Origin: an uncultured Novosphingobium sp.
Lineage (GTDB): Bacteria; Pseudomonadota; Alphaproteobacteria; Sphingomonadales; Sphingomonadaceae
NCBI GenBank assembly: GCA_946886365.1
Contig: CAMPIM010000012.1
Location: forward strand, 1 to 49,211
Length of the DNA: 49,211 nt
Direction of reading: 5' to 3'
Part shown: one piece after another, positions 1-7,271 of the stretch
Numbering within the stretch: the stretch's first letter is position 1
Layout of the letters: each line of letters starts with the position of its first letter
Notes under the pieces: model-generated
The model's database searches: none
What the model was told of the DNA's origin: nothing
The model's input: the letters and a program-made list of their open reading frames with translations, nothing else
Made by a program: the position numbers and the translations under genes

Positions 1-272
1 TGCTCCCCGTCGGCAAAGCCTATAGCGGCTTCACCGACGAGGAACTGAAATGGCTGGACCGCTTCGTGCGCACTAATACGGTCAACCGCTTCGGCCCGGT
101 GCGCGAGGTGGAAAAGTCACTGGTGCTAGAAGTCGCCTTCGACAGCATCCACGACAGCAAGCGGCATAAGTCGGGGTTAGCCATGCGCTTCCCGCGTATT
201 GCTCGGATCAGGCGCGACAAGCCTGCGGCGGAAGCGGATACGGTGGAGGGGTTGAAAAGGTTGGTGAGTTAG
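1..272 (+). CDS. ATP-dependent DNA ligase, C-terminal end (partial)
   Basis: Only the last 89 codons are in the window (reading frame begins at base 3), so the gene is cut by the window edge. The tail carries the ligase OB-domain signature: a GKAYSGFTDEEL stretch, then GPVREVEKSLVLEVAFD, RHKSGLAMRFPRI and a final DKPAAEADT. This pattern is shared by bacterial ATP-dependent ligases, which seal nicks using an AMP-lysine intermediate. The spacing fits the PP_1105-like group found next to an Lhr-type helicase and an exonuclease, but those neighbours would lie outside the window. The adenylation domain is not visible, so catalytic competence cannot be judged. The stop codon overlaps the end of the convergent downstream gene by four bases. 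Confidence 0.88.
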   Translation, partial: LPVGKAYSGFTDEELKWLDRFVRTNTVNRFGPVREVEKSLVLEVAFDSIHDSKRHKSGLAMRFPRIARIRRDKPAAEADTVEGLKRLVS

Positions 273-1135
273 CCGGTTGTTGCGCGAAGATTGTGAGGCT
301 CAAGCTGCACAAGTTCGTCATTCAGGGCGGCTAGTTCGTCCTGATAAGATGAACATTCCGGAAGCCGAGCGAGCGCATCCATTGCGAGTACCATTCCTCT
401 GCACCCCAGCCAAACGGCCTTGCCTGCGCCTTCTTCGTCGGGGCCGACTTGGTGACCGACGACCTCACCATGATCATCATGCTGCAAGAATGTGTGTATG
501 GATTTCATGGATAAATGAGTGGCAGCACCCGATAGCTCTTTGTAAAAAAAGTAACTGGGGGCATAGCCAGCTGCCTTGGCCAACTCCTCCATTTTGGGGG
601 GCGTCGGCAGCATCTGTTTGTCCGATTTCATAGTTGCCAGCTGTCGAACCACCTCTGATTTTGTGGTGTCAGCCATGCTTCCAAGATGCTCCAGTGCTGC
701 TTCGAATAGACCAATCTCGCTAGTAAGGGTCTCGCGTCGCAGTTGAGATATGGCTTCGTTCGAACCTGAACTAATGTAACCCATCCAAAACGCTGTTTCA
801 AACACGCTCCGAACGAGTGCCTGCGCCTCAACGCCAAGTCCCCTTTCTGCTAAAAGCAAAGCCCCTTGATACCCGCTAAGGCATCGAGCAATCATCTGAA
901 TTCCGAGCGCAGTTGGATCAGTCAGGCGTCGGCCTGGCAAATGATCAGAACATTCAATGTACATTCGCTGGCCGAGTCTATTTATGCGTTCTGCAAGGTC
1001 GAGCCAGTCCGCCATGGCCGAACGAAGATAGTCACGAAAAGCCGAAGAGCTGGGGGCCAGGAAGCCGTTTTGTCTGAATTCGAACTCTACTGTGTCCCAG
1101 TCCACGTGATCTACCATCGCGCTATTCCCATTCAC
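269..1135 (-). CDS. DUF5677-type hypothetical protein
   Basis: A 288-residue soluble, mostly helical protein with no signal peptide. The central part (about residues 85-125) has an ALVRSVFETAFWMGYI helix like the conserved R-x-x-x-E helix of the DUF5677 family, and a later LSGAATHLSMKSI segment resembles that family's second conserved block. The biochemical role of this family is unknown to me. The DNA is visibly more AT-rich than the neighbours and uses rarer codons, which suggests acquisition by transfer. It lies convergent to the ligase gene and overlaps its stop by four bases. The ATG at 1135 is used; an in-frame ATG at 1117 is possible. No operon partner is visible. Confidence 0.7.
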   Translation of the reverse strand: MNGNSAMVDHVDWDTVEFEFRQNGFLAPSSSAFRDYLRSAMADWLDLAERINRLGQRMYIECSDHLPGRRLTDPTALGIQMIARCLSGYQGALLLAERGLGVEAQALVRSVFETAFWMGYISSGSNEAISQLRRETLTSEIGLFEAALEHLGSMADTTKSEVVRQLATMKSDKQMLPTPPKMEELAKAAGYAPSYFFYKELSGAATHLSMKSIHTFLQHDDHGEVVGHQVGPDEEGAGKAVWLGCRGMVLAMDALARLPECSSYQDELAALNDELVQLEPHNLRATTG

Positions 1136-1237
1136 TCAACAGAGCACAACCATAAACGCAGATGTTCCGCCGCGTGAACCGAACGATTTCAATCTGCGTT
1201 GAACCAACCTAGATTCGGCTGTCAAAGGAGTCCTCCC

Positions 1238-1585
1238 ATGCCCTACACCGGAAGCTGCCACTGCGGCGCAGTCACCTTCACCGTAGCCGCCGACGCGCCA
1301 ACCGAAGCCATGTCCTGCAACTGCTCCCATTGCAGCCGCAAGGGTTTCCTCCTCACCTTCATTCCCGCCGACCAGTTCACCCTAGACAGCGGCGATGACA
1401 AGCTGACCGACTATCAATTCTATAAGCACCGGATCACCCACCGCTTCTGCAATGTCTGCGGCACGCAGTCCTTCGCTGAGGGCAATTCCCCCGACGGCCC
1501 GACCCGCGCCATCAACCTGCGCTGCGTGCCCTCGGTCGATATCGACGCGCTCAAGATCAAGAAGGTCGACGGCGCCAGCTTCTAG
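1238..1585 (+). CDS. GFA family (CENP-V/GFA domain) protein
   Basis: A 115-residue single-domain protein. It shows the zinc-binding cysteine pattern of the glutathione-dependent formaldehyde-activating (GFA) fold: C7-H-C9, C27-N-C29-x-x-C32 and C71-N-V-C74. The ATG at 1238 is chosen because AAAGGAG lies seven bases upstream; the reading frame is open further upstream but without a site. The family binds zinc and some members bind glutathione, but the name-giving enzyme activity has been questioned, so I give only the family. No partner gene in the same direction; it faces the DUF1801 gene. Confidence 0.87.
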   Translation: MPYTGSCHCGAVTFTVAADAPTEAMSCNCSHCSRKGFLLTFIPADQFTLDSGDDKLTDYQFYKHRITHRFCNVCGTQSFAEGNSPDGPTRAINLRCVPSVDIDALKIKKVDGASF

Positions 1586-1640
1586 GACGGCACCGCGCGC
1601 ACCACATTTCCGCTCGCGCAGAGGCGCATGAAAGTGTGGC

Positions 1641-2039
1641 CTAAGCCCTCTTCCTACCCCTTGGCGGCTTCGCTTCATTCAGCGCAACCGCCGAAAGCAC
1701 CAGCGCCTTGAACGCCTCCGCATCGATATCCTCACCCTCGCGGATATCGATCGCGCGCCTGACATTGCCCTCAAGACTCGCGTTGAACAGCCCCGCCGGG
1801 TCATCCAGCGAAGCCCCCTTGGCAAAGGTCAGCTTCACCACCGCCTTGTAAGTCTCGCCCGTGCAGATGATCCCGGCATGGCTCCAGGTTGGAACGCCGC
1901 GCCATTTCCATTCCTCGACAACCGCCGGATCAGCCTCCCTGATCAGCCCCCGGACCCGCGCCAGCATCGCGCCCCGCCAGTCGCCAAGTTCCGCGATCCG
2001 CGCGTCGATCAGTGCGGAAGCCTGCTGCTCATCGCTCAT
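1641..2039 (-). CDS. DUF1801 domain protein
   Basis: A 132-residue soluble protein with the compact alpha/beta layout of the DUF1801/YdhG-like family. A VEEWKWRGVPTW segment near residue 40 and a VVKLTFAKGASLDDP segment near residue 70 are the most recognisable blocks, and the end is very basic (PPRGRKRA). Its function is unknown. The ATG at 2039 is preferred over an in-frame GTG at 2048, since a purine-rich GGATGGG stretch is better spaced for it. It is convergent with the GFA gene and divergent from the polyamine cluster, so the 120 bases upstream probably hold promoters for both directions. Confidence 0.82.
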   Translation of the reverse strand: MSDEQQASALIDARIAELGDWRGAMLARVRGLIREADPAVVEEWKWRGVPTWSHAGIICTGETYKAVVKLTFAKGASLDDPAGLFNASLEGNVRRAIDIREGEDIDAEAFKALVLSAVALNEAKPPRGRKRA

Positions 2040-2161
2040 CCGTTTCACCCATCCCTCGATGAAGGTTCCCGCTTCTGCCAGACTGACTTTGCGCTGTCAC
2101 GCACAGCCCCTATATGGGCGCTTTCGCGCGGCGCGCGCGGTTCAGTCATGGAGCAGTGGAA

Positions 2162-3367
2162 TTGAGCAAGGTTCTGGTCATCGGCGCAGGCGGCGTCGGG
2201 TCTGTCGCGGTTCACAAGATGGCGATGAACCCTGACATTTTCAGCCATATCACGCTCGCCAGCCGCCGCATCGTCAGCTGCGAGAAGGTAGCCGAATCGG
2301 TGAAGGCGCGCACCGGCGTCACCATCGACGTGGCGCAGGTTGACGCCGACAATGTCGCTGAAACCATTGCGCTCATCGAAAAGGTCCAGCCCAAGCTCGT
2401 CGTCAATCTGGCCCTGCCCTATCAGGACCTGGCGATCATGGACGCCTGCCTCGCGACCAAGACCGACTATCTCGACACCGCCAATTACGAACCGCGCGAC
2501 ACGCCCAAGTTCGAATATGGCTGGCAGTGGGCCTATCAGGACCGCTTCAAGGAAGCGGGCATCATGGCGCTGTTGGGATCGGGATTCGACCCCGGCGTCA
2601 CCAGCGTCTTTGCGTCCTACATCAAGAAACATCTGCTCGACCGCATCGACACGCTCGACATTCTCGACTGCAACGGCGGCGACCATGGCCAGCATTTCGC
2701 GACCAACTTCAACCCGGAAATCAACATCCGCGAAGTGACCGCCCCCTCACGCCATTGGGAAGGCGGCAAATGGGTCGAAGGCCCCGCCCTGAAGCACAAG
2801 CAGGCTTTCCACTTCGATCAGGTCGGCGAAAAGAACATGTACCTCATGTATCATGAGGAACTGGAGTCGCTGGCTAAATTCTATCCTGAAATCAAGCGCA
2901 TCCGATTCTGGATGACCTTCGGCGATGCCTATCTCAAGCATCTGGAAGTACTGCAGAATGTCGGCATGACCCGCATCGACCCGGTGATCTATGAGGGCAA
3001 GGAAATCATCCCGCTCCAGTTCCTGAAGGCCGTCCTGCCCGAACCGTCCAGCCTTGGCTCCACGACCAAGGGCAAAACCAATATCGGCGACATCGCAACC
3101 GGCGAAAAGGATGGACAGCAAAAGACCGTCTATGTCTATCAGGTCTGCGATCATGAGGAAGCCTATGCCGAAACCGGCAATCAGGCGGTCAGCTACACCA
3201 CCGGCGTCCCCGCGATGATCGGCGCCGCGATGATGCTGACCGGCGCGTGGAGAGGGGAAGGCGTGTTCAACATCGAACAGTTCGATCCCGATCCCTTCAT
3301 GGACATGCTGAACAAGCATGGCCTACCCTGGCAGGTGAAGGAACTGGATAAGCCGCTGGACTTTTGA
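2162..3367 (+). CDS. Carboxyspermidine/carboxynorspermidine dehydrogenase (saccharopine dehydrogenase family)
   Basis: About 401 residues. An N-terminal Rossmann motif (VLVIGAGGVGSVAVHK) binds NAD(P)H, followed by a NLALPYQDLAIMDACL block and a DTANYEPRDTPKF block typical of the LYS1/CASDH family. The enzyme condenses putrescine (or diaminopropane) with aspartate semialdehyde by reductive amination, giving carboxyspermidine. The assignment is strengthened by the next gene, the matching decarboxylase, and by ornithine decarboxylase after it. A TTG at 2162 is taken as start because it gives the family's usual MSKVLVIGAGG beginning; a GTG at 2156 is an alternative. Longer starts in this frame would add an unconserved arginine-rich tail. 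I infer spermidine rather than norspermidine as product, from the ornithine decarboxylase neighbour. Confidence 0.88.
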   Translation: MSKVLVIGAGGVGSVAVHKMAMNPDIFSHITLASRRIVSCEKVAESVKARTGVTIDVAQVDADNVAETIALIEKVQPKLVVNLALPYQDLAIMDACLATKTDYLDTANYEPRDTPKFEYGWQWAYQDRFKEAGIMALLGSGFDPGVTSVFASYIKKHLLDRIDTLDILDCNGGDHGQHFATNFNPEINIREVTAPSRHWEGGKWVEGPALKHKQAFHFDQVGEKNMYLMYHEELESLAKFYPEIKRIRFWMTFGDAYLKHLEVLQNVGMTRIDPVIYEGKEIIPLQFLKAVLPEPSSLGSTTKGKTNIGDIATGEKDGQQKTVYVYQVCDHEEAYAETGNQAVSYTTGVPAMIGAAMMLTGAWRGEGVFNIEQFDPDPFMDMLNKHGLPWQVKELDKPLDF

Positions 3368-3383
3368 CGGTCCCGTAAGGGAT

Positions 3384-3466
3384 CGTCACCCCGGACTTGA
3401 TCCGGGGTCTCGTGCCGTCACGCCGTGCCCGACCACCTGAGATCCCAGCCTGCGCTGGGATGACGG
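3384..3466. repeat. Composite palindromic (REP/BIME-like) intergenic element
   Basis: Two strong palindromes in opposite composition stand 35 bases apart: CCCCGGACTTGATCCGGGG (3389-3407) and TCCCAGCCTGCGCTGGGA (3443-3460). They are flanked by CGTCA on the left and TGACG on the right, and by GTCTC and GAGA on the inner sides, so the whole unit can also fold as one long two-armed cruciform. The conceptual translation of the right arm gives the SVIPAQAGI string often seen in dispersed proteobacterial repeats. It sits inside the polyamine gene cluster, and its right edge supplies the GGAG before the next gene. Confidence 0.78.
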
Positions 3467-3476
3467 AGTATTGAAC

Positions 3477-4649
3477 ATGGAAACCAAAGCCGGCGACCCC
3501 GCCGCCTTCGCGCATTTCGACTTGCACCGCGTCCCCTCACCCGCCTTTGTGGTGGATGAGGCCGCGATCCGCCGGAACCTTGCCATCCTGCGCGACATAG
3601 GCGATCGCGCGGGCATCAAGGTGCTGGGCGCGCTCAAGGCCTTCTCCATGTGGTCCCTCGGCCCCGTAGTCGCCGAATATCTCGACGGCGTCTGCGCGTC
3701 CGGTATCTACGAAGCCCGCCTCGGCCGCGAAGAATATGGCGGCGAGGTCGCGACCTACTGCGCCGCCTATAAGCCGGACGATCTGGCGGCGATCCTCAAA
3801 ATCTCCGACCACGTCATCTTCAATAGCCCCGGCCAGATCGAGCGGCTCAAACCCGTCATCGACGATGCCAGAATGAACGGTGTGAACTTCGACATCGGTT
3901 TACGCATAAATCCCCTCCACGCGGAGGGAGAAGTCCCCAAATATGACCCCTCGCAGCCCCACAGTCGCCTCGGTTTTCCGATCGACCAACTGCGTCCGGA
4001 GCATCTCGAAGGCGTCAATGGCCTCCATGTCCACAATCTCTGCGAGCAGGATTTCCTGCCCCTCGAACGCACATGGGCAGCCATCGAATCGCGCGTCATG
4101 CCGCATGTGGGCGGTCTCAAATGGCTGAATTTTGGCGGTGGCCATCATGTCACCCGCGCCGACTATCAGATCGACGATCTGATCGCCTTTCTCCAGCGGA
4201 TCAAGGCGCAGACCGGACTTGAACTCTATATCGAACCTGGCGAGGCAATGGCCCTCGATGCCGGAATCCTGATCGGCGAAATCCTGGACGTCATCGACAA
4301 TGGGATGCCCGTCGCCATCACCGACATTTCAGCCACCTGCCACATGCCTGACGTCATAGAGGCGCCCTATCGCCCCGCCATGCTGCATGAAGAGGCGGAC
4401 GGTCCCGCCACGCGACTCGGCGGCCCTTCCTGCTTGGCTGGCGACATCATCGGCGACTATCGAGTCCCCGGCGGCGCGACTCCGGGACGGCGCATCGCCT
4501 TCCTCGACCAAGCCCACTACTCGATGGTAAAGACCAACACCTTCAACGGTGTACCGCTCCCGTCTATCTGGCTGTGGAACTCGCAAACCGACGAACTCAA
4601 GCAAATCCGCCAGTTTTCATACGAGGATTTTAAGTCCCGTCTCTCCTGA
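3477..4649 (+). CDS. nspC: Carboxyspermidine/carboxynorspermidine decarboxylase
   Basis: About 390 residues, fold-III PLP decarboxylase of the NspC type. Conserved blocks include GALKAFSMWSLGPVV near residue 47, whose lysine binds PLP, then GVCASGIYEARLGREEYGGE, a GLHVHNLCEQ block, the WLNFGGGHHVTR block, YIEPGEAMAL and a substrate-side ISATCHMPDVIE. The enzyme removes CO2 from carboxyspermidine to give spermidine. The ATG at 3477 is chosen over a TTG at 3471 because GGAG at 3465-3468 is eight bases before the ATG and only two before the TTG. It follows the dehydrogenase by 109 bases, most of which is the palindromic repeat. The symbol follows family usage; the true substrate is inferred. Confidence 0.9.
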   Translation: METKAGDPAAFAHFDLHRVPSPAFVVDEAAIRRNLAILRDIGDRAGIKVLGALKAFSMWSLGPVVAEYLDGVCASGIYEARLGREEYGGEVATYCAAYKPDDLAAILKISDHVIFNSPGQIERLKPVIDDARMNGVNFDIGLRINPLHAEGEVPKYDPSQPHSRLGFPIDQLRPEHLEGVNGLHVHNLCEQDFLPLERTWAAIESRVMPHVGGLKWLNFGGGHHVTRADYQIDDLIAFLQRIKAQTGLELYIEPGEAMALDAGILIGEILDVIDNGMPVAITDISATCHMPDVIEAPYRPAMLHEEADGPATRLGGPSCLAGDIIGDYRVPGGATPGRRIAFLDQAHYSMVKTNTFNGVPLPSIWLWNSQTDELKQIRQFSYEDFKSRLS

Positions 4650-4696
4650 CGCACGCTTCATGCCCGCCCGCGCAACAAAATTTACGCATGCGCTTT

Positions 4697-4798
4697 ACAG
4701 GGGGGACCCCTACGCATATATCGCCGTTCCGCTGCCCCATGGGACTTCCACCGCAAGGCAGCTTTTAATGCCCTGAACTACACTGGAGGTCCCTTGAG
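4697..4798 (+). promoter_or_regulatory. Structured leader of ornithine decarboxylase (speF-leader-like candidate)
   Basis: The 149-base gap before the decarboxylase contains several nested inverted repeats. AGGGG/CCCCT (4699-4703 with 4707-4711) makes a tight hairpin. GCTGCC/GGCAGC (4731-4736 with 4757-4762) is followed by TTTT and looks like an intrinsic terminator. GGGACTTCCA (4741-4750) pairs with TGGAGGTCCC (4784-4793) over ten base pairs, one of them G-U, which would bury the whole Shine-Dalgarno GGAGGT. GGGACC at 4703-4708 is a second possible partner for GGTCCC. A conserved leader RNA (speF motif) is known upstream of alphaproteobacterial ornithine decarboxylases; whether this is that motif or a different one I cannot tell without a covariance search. 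Confidence 0.6.
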
Positions 4799-5989
4799 TT
4801 GCACAAGCACCATAGCGCGCTGGGGGTAGCGACCGCCCTCAAACCGGCAGCACCGGTAACGCTGATCCGCCCGCAGGCTGCGGCCCGCGCCGCCCGATTC
4901 TTCGCTGAGAAGTTTCCGGGGCGCTCGCTCTATGCTGTAAAGGCCAATCCCTCGCCGGACCTGCTCCGGACTTTGTGGGACAGCGGAATCACGCATTATG
5001 ACGTTGCGTCCATCGCCGAGGTTCGCCTCGTCGCGGAAACGCTGCCGCAAGCGAAGCTGTGCTTCATGCACCCCGTCAAGGCTGAAGAAGCCATTGCGGA
5101 GGCGTATCACGTCCATGGCGTGCGCACCTTCTCGCTCGACACGATCGACGAGCTGGAAAAGATTGTGCGCGCCACCGACGATGCCACGGACCTTGAACTC
5201 TGCGTCCGCCTGCGCGTCTCGTCCGAACATTCGGAACTGAGCCTCGCGTCCAAGTTCGGCGCGGAACTCGGCGAAACCCGCGAATTGCTGATGGCCACCC
5301 GTCAAGCTGCTGATGCGCTCGGCATCTGCTTCCATGTCGGTAGTCAGGCGATGAGTCCACAGGCTTATAGCGACGCCATCGAACGCGTCCGCGCGGCGAT
5401 CGTCGATGCGGCAGTGACGGTCGACATCATCGACGTCGGCGGCGGCTTCCCGTCCGTTTATCCCGGCATGGAACCACCTGCGCTGGAAGCCTATTTCGAC
5501 GCTATCTATCGCGGCTTTGAGAGCCTGCCGATCAGCTATTCCGCCGAACTGTGGTGCGAGCCTGGCCGCGCGCTTTCGGCCGAATATAGCTCCATCATCG
5601 TGCGGGTAGAGCGCCGTCGCGGCACCGAACTCTACATCAACGATGGTGCCTATGGCGCGCTGTTCGACGCTGCGCATATCGGCTGGCGTTTCCCAGTCGC
5701 CCTGCTGCGCGAGGATGAGAGCGAGGCGGATTTGACCGGCTTCTCCTTCTACGGCCCGACATGCGACGACATGGATCACATGGTGGGTCCGTTCATGCTG
5801 CCCGACGATGTGGCTGCGGGCGACTATATCGAGATCGGCATGCTCGGCGCATATGGCGCGGCGATGCGCACCGGGTTCAACGGCTTCACGTCAGAAGCGG
5901 TCATTGAGGTGGAGGACGAGCCTATGGCCAGCCTCTATGTCGATCCGGTTCCGGCACGCCGTCGCGCAACTGTCATCAAGCTGGGCTAA
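4799..5989 (+). CDS. Ornithine decarboxylase (fold III, PLP-dependent)
   Basis: 396 residues. Motifs of the eukaryotic-like ornithine/lysine/diaminopimelate decarboxylase family are in order: YAVKAN with PLP lysine K48, a HVGSQ loop near 179, GGGFP near 214, EPGR near 254 and GPTCDDMD with the active-site cysteine near 322. It makes putrescine from ornithine, feeding the two genes before it. The start is a TTG at 4799, eight bases after a clear GGAGGT. The leader just upstream can mask this site, so translation is probably controlled. Some relatives also accept lysine, which cannot be excluded. A terminator follows directly. Confidence 0.9.
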   Translation: MHKHHSALGVATALKPAAPVTLIRPQAAARAARFFAEKFPGRSLYAVKANPSPDLLRTLWDSGITHYDVASIAEVRLVAETLPQAKLCFMHPVKAEEAIAEAYHVHGVRTFSLDTIDELEKIVRATDDATDLELCVRLRVSSEHSELSLASKFGAELGETRELLMATRQAADALGICFHVGSQAMSPQAYSDAIERVRAAIVDAAVTVDIIDVGGGFPSVYPGMEPPALEAYFDAIYRGFESLPISYSAELWCEPGRALSAEYSSIIVRVERRRGTELYINDGAYGALFDAAHIGWRFPVALLREDESEADLTGFSFYGPTCDDMDHMVGPFMLPDDVAAGDYIEIGMLGAYGAAMRTGFNGFTSEAVIEVEDEPMASLYVDPVPARRRATVIKLG

Positions 5990-6022
5990 AAAGCTCAAGC
6001 TCCCCTTTGGAGAGGGTGCCTG

Positions 6023-6058
6023 TCCCTCGCCGCAAATATGTGGCGAGGGATTTTCTTT
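6023..6058 (+). terminator. Intrinsic terminator after ornithine decarboxylase
   Basis: TCCCTCGCC (6023-6031) and GGCGAGGGA (6042-6050) form a perfect 9-bp stem with a ten-base loop, followed by TTTTCTTT. It ends the plus-strand polyamine cluster and runs into the stop codon of the convergent methyltransferase gene. Confidence 0.85.
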
Positions 6059-7271
6059 AAGGACGGCGAAAGACCGCCGCCAGTTCGACATGGGTCGACC
6101 ATCGGAACTGGCCGACCGGCTTCACCTTGTCCAAAACATATCCGCTCGCCACAAGATGCGCCGCATCGCGGGCAAAGCTCGCCGGGTTGCACGAAACATA
6201 AGCGATCACCGGCACTGTTGACGCCGCCAACTGCATCACCTGCTCCCGCGCGCCCGCCCTCGGGGGATCGATCACAACCGCTGCAAACCGGTTCAATTCT
6301 TCAGGAACCAGCGGACGCCTGAACAGATCGCGATGGTCGGCAACCATGCGCCGTTGAGCGCGATTGGCCGCCAGTTTGAGTGACAGCACCAGATCGCGCG
6401 CGCCTTCGGCCGCATATACCGGACACTCCTTACCGACCCCCAGCGCGAATGTGCCAAGCCCGCTAAAAAGATCGGCAACCGCACCGCCTGCAGGCAGAGC
6501 CTGTCTCACGACCTGGAGCAAAGCTGCTTCCCCATCCGGCGTGGCCTGAAGAAAGGCGAAGGGAGGGAAGGGTACGGCAACGCCACCAAATGTCATCGTG
6601 CCCGGCTCAGGCTCCCAGCGCGTTAGCTGGCCATCGCCTTCATCGATCGTCAATCGCGCCAAGCTGTGAACAGCAGCAAAGTCACGCAACGCCTCGTCCG
6701 CCGCCAAGCCCGAAACCTGAACATTCTCCAGAAGCAGGTCCACGCCCTGATCGATGAGGGACATGCGAACATGCGCGGCCCGCCTATCCGGCAAGATCAG
6801 GGGCAGCAACGCTCTCAGCGGCTCGATCAGGGCAAAAAGCCGAGGCTCCAATATCTCGCACATCGCAAGATCGATCAGCTTGTGACTACCCGATTCAGCA
6901 AAACCGATGGCGATCCGCCGCCCCTCCCGAACGGCCCGTAAGGATGTCCGGCGCCGTGTCCTGCGCGGCGACAGATGAGGCGGCAACAATGATCCAGCCG
7001 CCAGCGGCAGGCCCTGCCCCATCAAGGCGCCGGTCACGCGCCCCGTGACGAACTCAGCGAGGCTTTGTTCATCGACATGCTGCAGTTCGCACCCACCACA
7101 GGCGGGGAAATGAATACAGGGCGCTTCAACATGATGGGGACCAGTTGAAAGACTGCCATCGGCCGCCAGCCTGTCTCCCGGCGCTGCAAGCGGCACGTGC
7201 CTCCCATCGGCGGTTACGCCATCGCCCTTTGCGGCGATGCGAATTACAAGATCATTGTCGATGTCGGTCAC
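6057..7271 (-). CDS. 23S rRNA/tRNA uracil-C5 methyltransferase (RlmD/TrmA family)
   Basis: 404 residues, a SAM-dependent RNA m5U methyltransferase. It has a shortened N-terminal TRAM-like region, then a [4Fe-4S] cysteine set C52, C58, C61 (CIHFPACGGC) and C138. The SAM-binding block reads VADLFSGLGTFAL, followed by VIDPPRAG and the catalytic YVSCNP with the nucleophile near C361. The Fe-S cluster separates it from TrmA proper and fits RlmC/RlmD-type 23S rRNA enzymes. The target uridine cannot be read from sequence. Its ATG overlaps the stop of the upstream nnr gene by four bases, so translation is probably coupled. It is the last gene of the ilvD-led run. Confidence 0.9.
   Translation of the reverse strand: MTDIDNDLVIRIAAKGDGVTADGRHVPLAAPGDRLAADGSLSTGPHHVEAPCIHFPACGGCELQHVDEQSLAEFVTGRVTGALMGQGLPLAAGSLLPPHLSPRRTRRRTSLRAVREGRRIAIGFAESGSHKLIDLAMCEILEPRLFALIEPLRALLPLILPDRRAAHVRMSLIDQGVDLLLENVQVSGLAADEALRDFAAVHSLARLTIDEGDGQLTRWEPEPGTMTFGGVAVPFPPFAFLQATPDGEAALLQVVRQALPAGGAVADLFSGLGTFALGVGKECPVYAAEGARDLVLSLKLAANRAQRRMVADHRDLFRRPLVPEELNRFAAVVIDPPRAGAREQVMQLAASTVPVIAYVSCNPASFARDAAHLVASGYVLDKVKPVGQFRWSTHVELAAVFRRP

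Noticed and set aside
3913..3928. CCCTCC-ACGC-GGAGGG hairpin inside the carboxyspermidine decarboxylase gene, as a possible repeat insertion
   Set aside because: The protein it encodes there follows the normal family sequence (INPLHAEGEV), so it is ordinary coding DNA.
4778..5779. A 333-codon open frame opposite ornithine decarboxylase
   Set aside because: Antisense shadow; the plus-strand gene has all fold-III decarboxylase motifs.
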